Source: Micromonospora sp. BL4 (GTDB lineage Bacteria > Actinomycetota > Actinomycetes > Mycobacteriales > Micromonosporaceae). Taken from it: a DNA stretch of 64,000 bases. Under the pieces are notes generated by a model that worked only from the letters and a program-made list of their open reading frames with translations, ran no database searches and was not told the DNA's origin. A program made the position numbers and the translations under genes. Positions 16,026 to 24,993 of this stretch are shown here, in pieces (positions within the stretch are counted from its first letter, which is position 1; each line of letters starts with the position of its first letter). The stretch is taken from NCBI RefSeq assembly GCF_003667505.1, contig NZ_RCVJ01000054.1:96801-160800 (forward strand). Direction: 5' to 3'.

Positions 16026-18038
16026 ATGCGTCATCTCCCTCAGGCTCCTGGCCGGGTGGTTTCGGGCCTGCTCGCGCTCGCCCTCGCCTCGGTGGTCGCA
16101 CTGCTCGCGTCCGGTCAGCCGGCCGCAGCCCACGGGACTCTCGCCATGTCGACCCCTGCGGCCGCCGCGACGGTGCGCGAGCCGTTGACGTCGGTGCGGC
16201 TGTACTTCACCGAGAAGGTCGCCGCCAACGCGTACTTCACGATCACCGCCCCGGGTGGCAGCCGGATCGACAACGGCTGGACGTACGGGGAGCCGAAGCC
16301 GCTGGACAAGCCGGTGCGGGAGTATTTCCTGGTCAACGGGCAGTTCGAGCCACGCGAGTACACGACAGGGTTCCCGGCGGTGGTGGCCCTCGCGCATCTG
16401 CCCGCGACGGGTCAGTACTCGGTGAGCTACCTGTCGGTCGCCTCGGACGGCGACACGGTCCGAGGCACGATGACCTTCCGCTACAGCGGGCGCACGACTG
16501 CTGCGCCGCAGGGGTGGAGTTCGCCGACGAACCAGCCGGACCCGGCGCTGTTGGCCGCCACCGAGCAGCACAAGACGTCCGGGCAAGCGTCGGCGGTACC
16601 GACCACACCGGCCGGGTCGGCGACCGAACCGGCGGCGGCTCCCCCGGTCGAGTCGACTGACGAAGACGGCCCCGGAGCGATCACCTGGGCCGGCTGGGCG
16701 GTGGCCGCCGTGGCAGTGGTGGCCGCCTTCGTCGTTTGGCGTCGCCGCCCGGCTTCCAGGGGAAGGCCCACCGGCCGGAGCCGCACATCGCCGGCGACCT
16801 CCGGCCGACGCAGTTCCGGTGGCCGTTCCGGAAACAAGACCGTCGGCGGCAGGACCGGTGCGGCCACCGGCGCTGGTGCGCCCGCCGCCGGCAGCAGGCG
16901 GCGACCCGGCACCGTGCCGGCGGCGCGCAAGGGCAACACGACTGTCGTGGCCCGGACGGGCGTCGCGGTCGATCTGGTTCCGACCGATCGGGAGGCAAGG
17001 GCCCTCGCCAGGACGGACGCCGAGTCGCCGCCTGGGCTCGTCGACCCGGCATCGGCGTCCGACGTGGACGTCGCCGCCATGGCACCGGGATCCCGGCTGA
17101 GCAACAGCCACCTGGCGCTGCTCGTCGGTGGGCTGGTGCTGGCCCTGCTGGCTGGATTCGGGTTGGGCCGCATCGGCACCGCCGACCAGAGCCCGGCCGC
17201 CAACAACGCGCGGCAGCCAGGTGGCGGTTCGCCGGCCTCAGGGCAGGCGGTGTCCGCGGGCGACGGGCATCAGCATGCGCCGGGCATCGGCCCACACACC
17301 CATCCGGGTGACGGCGCGACGGGCGAGACGCTGGCGACCGGGACGACGATCGGCGCCGGTGGCTACACCCTGCAACCGCTGGAGCGGTCTCAACCGGCTG
17401 GCGTACGCGCCGACTACCGTTTCCGGATCGTCGGCACCGACCGGCAGGCCGCGACACAGTTCGCGGTCGTGCACGACAAGCCGTTGCACATGATCGTGGT
17501 AGGACGCGACCTGACCGGCTACCAGCATCTGCATCCGACGATGGCACCCGACGGCACCTGGAGCGTCCCGCTGACGCTGGCCCGACCGGGCGGCTACCGC
17601 GTCTACGCCGACTTCTCCGTCACCACGACCAACGGTACGCAGATACCCCTCGTGCTGGGCGTCGACCACACCGTGCCCGGCGCGCACACCCCCACCGCCC
17701 TCCCGCCGGCGCAGGCACAGGCGACGGCCGGGCCGTACGCGGTGTCGATGAACGGCACCCCGGCCGTGGGAGTGACGGCGCCGATGCAGTTCCAGGTCAA
17801 GAGCGCCGACACGACCACGCCCGCCCAGCTCGAGCGGTACCTGGGCACGTACGGGCACCTGGTCGTCGTCCGCGAGGGCGACCTCGGCTACGTGCACGTC
17901 CATCCCGAACAGGAGCTTGTCGACGGTGCGGTCCAGTTCTGGCTGACGGCACCGAGTTCAGGCCGGTACCGGGCGTTCTTCGACTTCCAGGTGAGCGGAA
18001 AGGTGCACACCGCCGAGTACACGATCAACCTGCCCTGA
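16026..18038 (+). CDS. CopC-domain membrane protein fused to a second His-rich secreted domain
   Basis: 670 residues in an unusual layout. A signal peptide ends at AAA-HGTL, leaving an N-terminal His as in CopC copper-site proteins; the CopC domain covers about 36-155 (STPAAAATVREPLTSVRLYF). A linker and helix (about 222-240) lead to a basic, Gly/Arg-rich cytoplasmic stretch, then a second helix (about 362-382, LALLVGGLVLALLAGFGLG). A His-rich outer segment (DGHQHAPGIGPHTHPGDG) precedes a domain with HDKPLHMIVVGRDL, YQHLHP and YVHVHPEQ. The last part resembles secreted heavy-metal-associated domains seen near copper ATPases (from memory). A role in copper binding or handover at the cell surface is likely. 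Confidence 0.72.
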   Translation: MRHLPQAPGRVVSGLLALALASVVALLASGQPAAAHGTLAMSTPAAAATVREPLTSVRLYFTEKVAANAYFTITAPGGSRIDNGWTYGEPKPLDKPVREYFLVNGQFEPREYTTGFPAVVALAHLPATGQYSVSYLSVASDGDTVRGTMTFRYSGRTTAAPQGWSSPTNQPDPALLAATEQHKTSGQASAVPTTPAGSATEPAAAPPVESTDEDGPGAITWAGWAVAAVAVVAAFVVWRRRPASRGRPTGRSRTSPATSGRRSSGGRSGNKTVGGRTGAATGAGAPAAGSRRRPGTVPAARKGNTTVVARTGVAVDLVPTDREARALARTDAESPPGLVDPASASDVDVAAMAPGSRLSNSHLALLVGGLVLALLAGFGLGRIGTADQSPAANNARQPGGGSPASGQAVSAGDGHQHAPGIGPHTHPGDGATGETLATGTTIGAGGYTLQPLERSQPAGVRADYRFRIVGTDRQAATQFAVVHDKPLHMIVVGRDLTGYQHLHPTMAPDGTWSVPLTLARPGGYRVYADFSVTTTNGTQIPLVLGVDHTVPGAHTPTALPPAQAQATAGPYAVSMNGTPAVGVTAPMQFQVKSADTTTPAQLERYLGTYGHLVVVREGDLGYVHVHPEQELVDGAVQFWLTAPSSGRYRAFFDFQVSGKVHTAEYTINLP

Positions 18039-18069
18039 GCGGACGCTGCGAATCCGGCCGTGAAGCTAC

Positions 18070-18100
18070 GGGAACTGGTTCCCGCCGTGGGCCGACTGAT
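18070..18100 (+). promoter_or_regulatory. Candidate ECF promoter before the MFS gene
   Basis: GGGAACT (18070-18076), a 16-base spacer, then CGACTGAT (18093-18100). This resembles the two copper-island sites GGGAACC-N16-CGACTACC at 34301 and 39876, with the same spacing and the CGACT core intact. It would start transcription about 30 bases above the MFS ATG. Confidence 0.45.
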
Positions 18101-18138
18101 ACTCGACAGGTATGGCGCTACCGTGACGGGGTGCATTG

Positions 18139-19311
18139 ATGACGGCTGTTCGCTGGTGGGGCCCGACGGGGGTGTCGACGGCGGCGATGGCCACGTCGAT
18201 GACGGTGCTGTACGCCACGTCGGCGCTGGCCCCGTTCCTGGTGGCCGACCTGGGCCTGTCCCGGGCGGCGGTGGGTGGGCTGGTGACGGTGTCCTTCGCG
18301 GTGGCGGCCGCGGTGTCGCTCCTGGCCGGTCACCTGATCGACCTGTGGGGAGCCAGACGAGGGCTGGTGGCGTTGTGTGGGGCGGTGGTGGCGGCTCTGC
18401 TCGGCGCATCCGTGGCACCCAGCTATGGATGGCTGCTGGTGGCGGTGGCGGTGGCGGGCGTGGGTCAGGCCCTGGCCAATCCGGCCACGAACGTGCTGGT
18501 GGCTCAGGCGGTCCCGGCGGAGCGACGCGGTATGGCGATCGGGGTGAAGCAGGCGGGAGTGCAGGCGGCGGCGTTCGCCTGCGGTCTCGTCCTGCCGGCG
18601 GTGGCAGCGCTGGCCGGGTGGCGGGTGGCGCTGCGGGTGTCGACGGTGGTGCCGCTGGCGGTGGTGGTCGCCGTGTGGTGGTGGGCTCCGGCGTCCGGGC
18701 AGCGGGCAGCGGTCGGGCGGTGGTGGCGACTGTCGGCGCCGTCGGGTTGGTTGGCCTGGCTGGTGGCGTTCTCGCTGCTGCTGGGCACCGGGCTGGCGGC
18801 GGTGAACACCTACCTCCCGCTGTACGCGACACAGCGGCTGGGCTTGGACACCGGTGCGGCCGGGTTGCTCCTCGCCACGTTCGGGGTGACGGGTCTGCTC
18901 GCGCGGCTGTGGTGGGGACGGTGGGCGGACCGTACCTCGGATGTGGTGGTGGCGTTGGCGTGGTTGGCGGCGGCGGCGGTCGCCGGGGTGGTCCTGGTGT
19001 TCGCCGCCGATCACCGTTGGTCGGGCCTGGTGTGGGCCGGTGCGGTGGTGGTCGGCGGATCAGCGACCGCGGCGAACGCAGTGTCGATGCTCATTGTGCT
19101 GCGCCGGGGTAAGGCGCTGGGCCGGGCATCGGGGCTGGTGTCGTTGGGCTTCTTCAGCGGCTTCGTGGTCGGGCCGGCGGCGGTCGGCTGGTGCGCCGAC
19201 GTGGGCGGGTGGGGCATGGCGTGGCTGGTGGTCGCCGCGGTGTTCGCCGGCACGGCGATGCTGGCGGTGCGGGTCCGCTCGGCCAGTGCTCGTGAGCTGG
19301 TCGCTGCGTGA
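18139..19311 (+). CDS. Major facilitator superfamily transporter
   Basis: 390 residues with about twelve hydrophobic segments and a central break near residue 195. The loop after helix 2 reads GHLIDLWGARRGL, the MFS motif-A equivalent, and ERRGMAIGVKQAGVQ and WWGRWADRTSD are further family features. The ATG at 18139 directly follows an in-frame TTG. Substrate unknown. The stop overlaps the GTG of the GH88-like gene by four bases, so the transporter may take up the disaccharide that enzyme cleaves; this link is inferred from gene order only. Confidence 0.85.
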   Translation: MTAVRWWGPTGVSTAAMATSMTVLYATSALAPFLVADLGLSRAAVGGLVTVSFAVAAAVSLLAGHLIDLWGARRGLVALCGAVVAALLGASVAPSYGWLLVAVAVAGVGQALANPATNVLVAQAVPAERRGMAIGVKQAGVQAAAFACGLVLPAVAALAGWRVALRVSTVVPLAVVVAVWWWAPASGQRAAVGRWWRLSAPSGWLAWLVAFSLLLGTGLAAVNTYLPLYATQRLGLDTGAAGLLLATFGVTGLLARLWWGRWADRTSDVVVALAWLAAAAVAGVVLVFAADHRWSGLVWAGAVVVGGSATAANAVSMLIVLRRGKALGRASGLVSLGFFSGFVVGPAAVGWCADVGGWGMAWLVVAAVFAGTAMLAVRVRSASARELVAA

Positions 19312-20366
19312 ACGACCACGGCTACGACAACGCGTTGGACGCGCTGCTGCGGCGGCTCCCGATCGTCGCCGGTCAGGTGGGCGACCGGTTCCCGCTGTAC
19401 GCGGATCCGGTCTCCGGTGAGTGGGTGTCGACGCGCCGGGGCTCCTGGACGGGCGGCTTCTGGGCTGGGTGGTGGTGGCTGCGGGCTGCGGTCACCGGAC
19501 TGCCCGCCGACCAGGCCACCGCTCTGGAGTGGACGCTTCGACTGGCTCCTCGCACCGCCGACGACACGGTGACCCGGGGAATGACGTTCTGGTACGGCGC
19601 GGCCCAGGGGTACCGCGTCTGTGAAGACACGTCCGCCCGCCGAGTTGCGCTCGACGGTGCAGGCGCCCTGGCGGGCGCATTCGACGGCCGGCTCGGGTTG
19701 ATCCCGGTGGGCGGCGCACTCGGCGCTGGCCCGGCACCGAAGGCGGGTGTGGATGCCCTGGCGGGGACCGTGTCGCTGCTCGGGATGGCCGCCGACGCGG
19801 GGCGGGACGACCTTGACGGGCTCGCGCGTTCCCATGCCGAGCGGCACATGCAGTTGTTGGTTGGCGCCGACGGTCACATCTGGCCGGAGGTGCTCCTGCG
19901 ACCCGACGGCACACCGGTCGACGAGGCACCTTCCTCGGTTGTCTGGGCGCGCGGGCAGGCGTGGGGTGTGCTGGGGTTGGCCGCTTGCGCGCTGCGGTGG
20001 GGCGGTGACTTCACCGAGGCCGGCTGCCGGGCGGCCCGGTGGTGGGTGGAGCAGGTCGGGCAGAGCGTTCCCGTCGCGGTGCTCGGTCGACCCGGAACAC
20101 CGGTGGACACCTCCGCGGCGGTGATCACCGCAGCCGGTCTGCTCACCCTGTCCGAGGTGACCGCCCACGATGGCTGGGGTGCGGCAGCCCGAAGGATCGT
20201 GGACGACGTGATCGGCCACCATCTTCGCGACGACGGAGTGCTGCGGGACGGCTGCTACGACCTCACCGGTGGGGTCGGCACCCGGCACGAACTGGTGTGG
20301 GGAAGCTACTTCCTCGCTGCCGTCCTCGCCGTGCTGACGGGACGGGTGCGGGAGCATCCGTGGTAG
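19308..20366 (+). CDS. Glycoside hydrolase family 88/105-like unsaturated glycuronyl hydrolase
   Basis: 352 residues of (alpha/alpha)6-barrel type. GSWTGGFWAGWWWL near residue 45 and SVVWARGQAWGVLGLA near residue 210 are conserved blocks of GH88 and related enzymes, as is VDTSAAVITAAGLL. GH88/GH105 enzymes hydrate and release 4,5-unsaturated uronates from disaccharides. No signal peptide was seen, so it should be cytoplasmic. GTG start inside the MFS stop codon. It ends four bases from the convergent acyl-CoA dehydrogenase. The catalytic Asp pair was not located with certainty. Confidence 0.8.
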   Translation: MNDHGYDNALDALLRRLPIVAGQVGDRFPLYADPVSGEWVSTRRGSWTGGFWAGWWWLRAAVTGLPADQATALEWTLRLAPRTADDTVTRGMTFWYGAAQGYRVCEDTSARRVALDGAGALAGAFDGRLGLIPVGGALGAGPAPKAGVDALAGTVSLLGMAADAGRDDLDGLARSHAERHMQLLVGADGHIWPEVLLRPDGTPVDEAPSSVVWARGQAWGVLGLAACALRWGGDFTEAGCRAARWWVEQVGQSVPVAVLGRPGTPVDTSAAVITAAGLLTLSEVTAHDGWGAAARRIVDDVIGHHLRDDGVLRDGCYDLTGGVGTRHELVWGSYFLAAVLAVLTGRVREHPW

Positions 20367-20369
20367 TGG

Positions 20370-21527
20370 TCAGCGTGGTGGATTGAGCAGGCGACGGGCC
20401 ACCGTGGTGATGTGCAATTCGTCGGGGCCGTCGAGGATCCGGGCCGCGCGGGCGGTGCGGGCCAGCATCGGCAGCGGGGTGTCGCCGGTGAGCCCTTCGG
20501 CACCATGGACCTGGATGGCCCGGTCGACGACAGCCTGCAGAGCGCGGGCGGTGACGACCTTGGCGGTGCCGACCTCGACGCGGGTGTCACCGCCGTTGGC
20601 GAGGGCGTCGACGGCGGCATAGGTGAGCGCGCGGGCGGCAGCGATGTCGGCGTGACTGTCGAAGACAAGGCTCTGCAGGAGTTGCTGTTCGGCAAGAGGA
20701 CCGCCGTGGGCGTGGCGGGTGATCAGCCGGGTCAGCATGAGTTCGTGGGCACGCTGGGCCTGGCCGAGCCAGCGCAGGCAGCGCAGGGTCCGACCGAGCG
20801 CGAGTCGTTCACCAACGATACGGAGCCCTCGGCCGGGTTCACCGAGGAGATGATCAGCGGGGACACGTACGTCGTCGAGAGCGATCTCGTACTGGCCGCC
20901 CGCACCGAGGACGGTCAGTTCCCGTACGACGCGGTAGCCCGCCGCGTCGGTGGGGACAACCAGCAGGGAGAACGCGTTGCGGATGTCGGCAGCTGTCTCG
21001 GTGCGGCAGACGACGGTAGTGAAGGCGGCGGTGGCGGCACGGGAGGTGAACCACTTGCGGCCGGCGATCCGCCAGGTGTCGCCATCGAGGGTTGCGGTGG
21101 TGCTCAACCCGGACGGGTCGGAGCCGGCGACGCCCGGCTCGGTCATGGCGAAGCTCGGCCCACCCGCACCGCTGACCATCGGCGCGAGATGGCGGTCGCG
21201 GACCGTCGTAGTGCCGTGGCGGTCGAGCATGATGGCGTCAAGTAGCAGATCCGATCCGAGCGCCGTCGGTCCGAGATCGGAGCGCCCCTCGATTTCGGCC
21301 AGCGGTGCGTAGGTCCTCAGGTCGAGCCCGTGTCCACCGAGGTGCGCCGGTAGCGGCAGCGCCCAGAGGCCAGCCTTTCGCGCCTCGTGCTGCAACGTCC
21401 GCATGGTCCGCGCGCCCGCCTCCCCTCCCGCGAGCAGGAGCGTCTCCTCGGGAATGATCCGGTCGGCGACGAAGGCGCGGATACGACCCGCCAGGTCGGT
21501 ACGGGGCAGCGTTTCGGTCATCGGCAA
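20370..21527 (-). CDS. Acyl-CoA dehydrogenase-family flavoprotein
   Basis: 385 residues with the three-domain ACAD fold: an N-terminal helical domain, then FAMTEPGVAGSDPSGLSTTA (the FAD/substrate-binding strand), WRIAGRKWFTS, and the C-terminal helical domain with QVHGAEGLTGDTPLPML. QVHGAEG contains the position often occupied by the catalytic base region in this family, so the exact base is uncertain. It would oxidise an acyl-CoA alpha,beta bond with electrons passed to ETF. It is transcribed divergently from the CoA-transferase/CoA-ligase operon, from a 74-base shared control region, consistent with one pathway. Confidence 0.88.
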   Translation of the reverse strand: MPMTETLPRTDLAGRIRAFVADRIIPEETLLLAGGEAGARTMRTLQHEARKAGLWALPLPAHLGGHGLDLRTYAPLAEIEGRSDLGPTALGSDLLLDAIMLDRHGTTTVRDRHLAPMVSGAGGPSFAMTEPGVAGSDPSGLSTTATLDGDTWRIAGRKWFTSRAATAAFTTVVCRTETAADIRNAFSLLVVPTDAAGYRVVRELTVLGAGGQYEIALDDVRVPADHLLGEPGRGLRIVGERLALGRTLRCLRWLGQAQRAHELMLTRLITRHAHGGPLAEQQLLQSLVFDSHADIAAARALTYAAVDALANGGDTRVEVGTAKVVTARALQAVVDRAIQVHGAEGLTGDTPLPMLARTARAARILDGPDELHITTVARRLLNPPR

Positions 21528-21549
21528 ACTCCCGAAGATCGCGGGGAAC

Positions 21550-21580
21550 TACCTCGATGCGTGTCACGACTATTGAGGTA
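21550..21580. promoter_or_regulatory. Operator-like inverted repeat between divergent acyl-CoA genes
   Basis: TACCTCGAT (21550-21558) and ATTGAGGTA (21572-21580) match at 8 of 9 positions around a 13-base centre. The repeat is midway between the start of the acyl-CoA dehydrogenase (minus strand) and that of the CoA-transferase (plus strand), where a TetR-type repressor commonly controls such pairs. No regulator gene is adjacent. Confidence 0.45.
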
Positions 21581-21601
21581 TGCGGGCGATCAACGTAGCG
21601 C

Positions 21602-23374
21602 ATGGCGGCGATGCCGGTGCGTAGCGATCCGGTGGTGGACGATCAGCTGGATGCGGCGCCTCTCGCCGGGACAACCGTCTGCGGAGACGCCGCGACAGCG
21701 GCGGATGTGGTCGTTGTGGAGCACCTGTCTCTGCTGGGTGCGCGCCGCCGTCCCGGTGGCCCGCTACAGGTGGACGGTATCGACGTCCACACCGATTGGA
21801 CGGATCCGACCGGTCGGTTGTTGGACGAGGTGACGGCCCAGGCCGCCCTGGGGTTGATGGCCACGCATGGTCGGGCGACCGGCGGGCCCGTGCGCCTCGG
21901 CGTAGATTATGTGTCCACAGTGGCCGGTGTGGTTGCGGCACAGGGCGCGCTGGCCGCCGCTCTGGCCGGCCTGCGGCGGCAGCGCCCCGGGTCGGTGCGG
22001 GTGAGCTTGGCCGGTGCGGCGCTGTTGACGGTGTCGCAGTACCTCGCCGCCGGAAGCACCCGCGACACGGATGCCACCGGGGAGGTGACCGGTCCGGGGG
22101 TGCCACCGCCGTTCACCTCCCTCGACGGGGTTGTGTTCGAGGTCGAGACCCTGGACCCGGAGCCGTGGCGCTGTTGGTGGACCGCGCTCGGTGCGACACC
22201 CGGCGACGTGGCCCGGGGCTGGCGGGCTTTCGTGCTCCGCTACGCCACCGCCGCCGCCCCGATTCCGCCCGCACTGCATCAGATCACCCGCCGAAGGCCG
22301 TTCGCGGAGTTGTGCGCCAGCGCGCATGCGGCGGGGGTGGCCGTGCAGGAGGTTCGCGGGCTCACCGCGCGTCGCGTTGACGCTGGCCCCGACGGCCGAT
22401 TCGGTGCACCCTGGAGGATCCGTGCCGGTGCTCCCGCAGGCGCGCTGCCGGACCTGCCGGCAGGCCGGCTCCCGCTGCACGGGCTGCGGGTGCTCGAGGC
22501 GGGTCGGCGAATCCAGGGGCCGCTCGCCGGTCACGTGCTGCGCCTGCTCGGCGCGGAGGTGACCCGGGTGGAGCCCGCCGGCGGCGACCCGTTACGCGGG
22601 ATGCCACCGATGGTCGGTGACTGCTCGGCGCGGTTCCTGGCGCTGAACCGGGGCAAACGGATCGTCGAGGTGGATCTGCGCTCGGCCTCCGGCCGCACGA
22701 CGGTGCGGGACCTGGCCGACGAGTCTGACGTGTTCCTGCACAACTGGGCGCCCGGCAAGGCCGCCGAGTTCGACCTCGACTCCACCGACTTCGTCGCGAG
22801 CAACCCCGGCCTGGTGTACGCGCACGCCTCGGGCTGGGGTGACTCGCGTGGGGCGGACGCGCCGCCGGGCACCGACTTCGTCGCCCAGGCGTACTCCGGG
22901 CTCGGTGATCAGCTGCGGCCGGCCGGTGAGCCGCCGGCCGGTTCGCTGATGACCCTGCTGGACGTTCTCGGCGGCCTGGTCTGCGCCGAGGGTGTTCTGG
23001 CGGCCCTGGTCGCGCGGCAGCGGGACCGACGTGGGCAGCGGGTGGACACCTCGCTGCTGTCGGCCGCCGGGGTCCTGCAAGGGCCCCTACCCGCGGCCCG
23101 GCCGGTGTGGGGGCGGTGGGATGTGCCGACGCCGGTCGCCGACGGACACATCATGCTCGCCGCCGGCAGCGATCTGGCCGTCGCACAGACGACGCTCGGT
23201 GACGCGGCCACCCTCACCGCAGGCGAGGCGGTGGCCCGCCTCGACGCGGCCGGGGTACGGGCGGTGCGGGTGTGCCCCGAGCCAGGTGAGCTGGCCGGCG
23301 ACCCGGCTGCCGCCGACCTCATCGAGATCGACGGCTGCGCCTTCGTCCGCCCACCGTGGAGGTTCACGCCATGA
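21602..23374 (+). CDS. Fused two-part CaiB/BaiF family CoA-transferase
   Basis: 590 residues, longer than the usual 380-450. The C-terminal part from about residue 295 begins like a canonical family N-terminus (LHGLRVLEAGRRIQGPLAGHVLRLLGAEVTRVEPAGGDPLRG) and carries PGTDFVAQAYSGL, which should contain the catalytic Asp. The N-terminal part resembles the downstream half of a second copy but lacks an obvious active site (LGVDYVSTVAGVVAAQGALA). Family members move CoA between carboxylic acids. The stop overlaps the ligase ATG. A second start nine bases downstream is possible. Confidence 0.85.
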   Translation: MAAMPVRSDPVVDDQLDAAPLAGTTVCGDAATAADVVVVEHLSLLGARRRPGGPLQVDGIDVHTDWTDPTGRLLDEVTAQAALGLMATHGRATGGPVRLGVDYVSTVAGVVAAQGALAAALAGLRRQRPGSVRVSLAGAALLTVSQYLAAGSTRDTDATGEVTGPGVPPPFTSLDGVVFEVETLDPEPWRCWWTALGATPGDVARGWRAFVLRYATAAAPIPPALHQITRRRPFAELCASAHAAGVAVQEVRGLTARRVDAGPDGRFGAPWRIRAGAPAGALPDLPAGRLPLHGLRVLEAGRRIQGPLAGHVLRLLGAEVTRVEPAGGDPLRGMPPMVGDCSARFLALNRGKRIVEVDLRSASGRTTVRDLADESDVFLHNWAPGKAAEFDLDSTDFVASNPGLVYAHASGWGDSRGADAPPGTDFVAQAYSGLGDQLRPAGEPPAGSLMTLLDVLGGLVCAEGVLAALVARQRDRRGQRVDTSLLSAAGVLQGPLPAARPVWGRWDVPTPVADGHIMLAAGSDLAVAQTTLGDAATLTAGEAVARLDAAGVRAVRVCPEPGELAGDPAAADLIEIDGCAFVRPPWRFTP

Positions 23375-24993
23375 CCATCCTGCCCGTCCGTGACCTGGTC
23401 CCCACCGCGCTACGCGACTGGTGGGCCCGCACCGGCCACTACCCCGGCCGCACCCTCTACGACCTGTTCGCCGAACACGCCGCGGCCCACCCGGACCGAG
23501 TCGCGGTCATCGACGACGACGGCGAGATGACGTACGCCCAGGTGCGGGCGGCGGCGTTGCGGCTCGCCGGTGCGCTGCGACGCGACGGGCTGGCGCCCGG
23601 TGAGGTGATCGCGGTACAGCTGTCCAACGGGTGGCGGCCGGTCGCGGTGGACCTGGCCGCTGCCGCGATCGGCGCGGTCGTCCTGCCGTACCCGGTTGGG
23701 CGGGGCCGCCGCGACACCCTCACCCTGCTGCGCCGCTCCCGGGCGGCGGTCGCGGTCGTCGCGCACAAGGTCGGCGAACACCACTACGCCGACGCCCTGA
23801 CGGAGATGCGACCGGAACTGCCTGACCTGCGTACCGTGCTGGTGTCCGGGCTCGACGGCCCCGGCAGCCTGGAGGGCTGGCTGGCCGACGGGCCGCCGCT
23901 GGTCACGCCGGTCGCCACGGCGGCATCGGCGCCCGCGCGGATCCTGGTCTCCTCCGGATCGGAGGCCGCCCCGAAGATGATCGTCTACTCGCACGACGCC
24001 CTGGCGGGTGGGCGGGGCGCCTTCATCGCCGCCCTGCACCACGGTGACGAGCCGATGCGCAACCTGTTCCTGGTGCCCCTTGCCTCGTCCTTCGGCTCCT
24101 CGGGCAGCGCGGTGACGATCGCCCGGCACGGCGGCACCCTGCTCGTGCAGTCCCGCTTCGACGCCGGGCGCGCCTTGGAGCTGATCAACACGCACCGGCC
24201 GTCGCTGGTCTTCGGGGTGCCGACGATGTTCGCGATGATGCTCGACCACCCCCGCCTGGCCACGACGAACACGTCGTCGCTGCGGGCGGTGGTGGCCGGC
24301 GGGTCGCGGGTCGACCCGGCCACCGTGCAGTCCTGCCGGGACCGCTTCGGTACCGCGTTCGTCAACTGTTACGGCTCCGCCGACGGGGTCAACTGCACCA
24401 CCGACCCACTCGACCCTCCGAGTGAGGTGCATGACGCGGTGGGCCGACCAAACCCGGCGGTGGCGGCGGTGCGGATCGTCGGCGACGACGACGCCGACGT
24501 GCCGCCCGGCGAGGTCGGCGAAATCTGGGGCCTCGGGCCGATGAGCCCGCTCTGTTACGTCGATCCCGAGTTCGATGACCGCTACCGGGTCGAGGGCGGG
24601 TGGGTCCGTACCGGCGACCTCGGCCGCGTCGACGCCGACGGCTTCCTACACGTGGTCGGCCGACGCAACGAGATCATCATCCGGGGCGGACGGAACCTCT
24701 CCCCGGTCGAGGTGGAGTTGCTCATCGCCCAGCATCCGGCCGTGCGGCAGGTAGCCTGCGTCGGCGTCGCGGACCGGCTGATGGGCGAACGGATGGCCGC
24801 CTGCATCGCCGTCCGCGAGGGTGCCGACGCACCGACGCTCACCGAACTGGCCGACTACCTCACCGACGTGCACGGGCTGGAACACGCCAAGCTGCCCGAG
24901 CGGCTCGTTCTGCTCGACACGCTGCCCCTGTCGGCCGCCGGCAAGGTCGACAAGCGGTGGCTACGTGAACGCCTCACCGGGCAGGCCGAGTGA
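23371..24993 (+). CDS. AMP-forming acyl-CoA synthetase/ligase
   Basis: 540 residues of the ANL superfamily. The P-loop-like A3 motif is present in the variant VSSGSEAAPKMIVYS near residue 198; A5 is NCYGSADGVNCTT, A7 is GWVRTGDLGRVD, A8 is GRRNEIIIRGGRNLSPVEVE, and the A10 lysine is in LSAAGKVDKRWL. The A3 element has SEAAPK in place of the common TGxPK, which is a mild divergence. It adenylates a carboxylic acid and forms its CoA thioester. The ATG overlaps the CoA-transferase stop (ATGA) and the stop overlaps the ABC ATPase start, so all are tightly coupled. Confidence 0.9.
   Translation: MTILPVRDLVPTALRDWWARTGHYPGRTLYDLFAEHAAAHPDRVAVIDDDGEMTYAQVRAAALRLAGALRRDGLAPGEVIAVQLSNGWRPVAVDLAAAAIGAVVLPYPVGRGRRDTLTLLRRSRAAVAVVAHKVGEHHYADALTEMRPELPDLRTVLVSGLDGPGSLEGWLADGPPLVTPVATAASAPARILVSSGSEAAPKMIVYSHDALAGGRGAFIAALHHGDEPMRNLFLVPLASSFGSSGSAVTIARHGGTLLVQSRFDAGRALELINTHRPSLVFGVPTMFAMMLDHPRLATTNTSSLRAVVAGGSRVDPATVQSCRDRFGTAFVNCYGSADGVNCTTDPLDPPSEVHDAVGRPNPAVAAVRIVGDDDADVPPGEVGEIWGLGPMSPLCYVDPEFDDRYRVEGGWVRTGDLGRVDADGFLHVVGRRNEIIIRGGRNLSPVEVELLIAQHPAVRQVACVGVADRLMGERMAACIAVREGADAPTLTELADYLTDVHGLEHAKLPERLVLLDTLPLSAAGKVDKRWLRERLTGQAE

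Noticed and set aside
18118..19014. Minus-strand frames opposite the MFS gene
   Set aside because: They are His/Arg/Gln-rich shadows of the transporter sequence.
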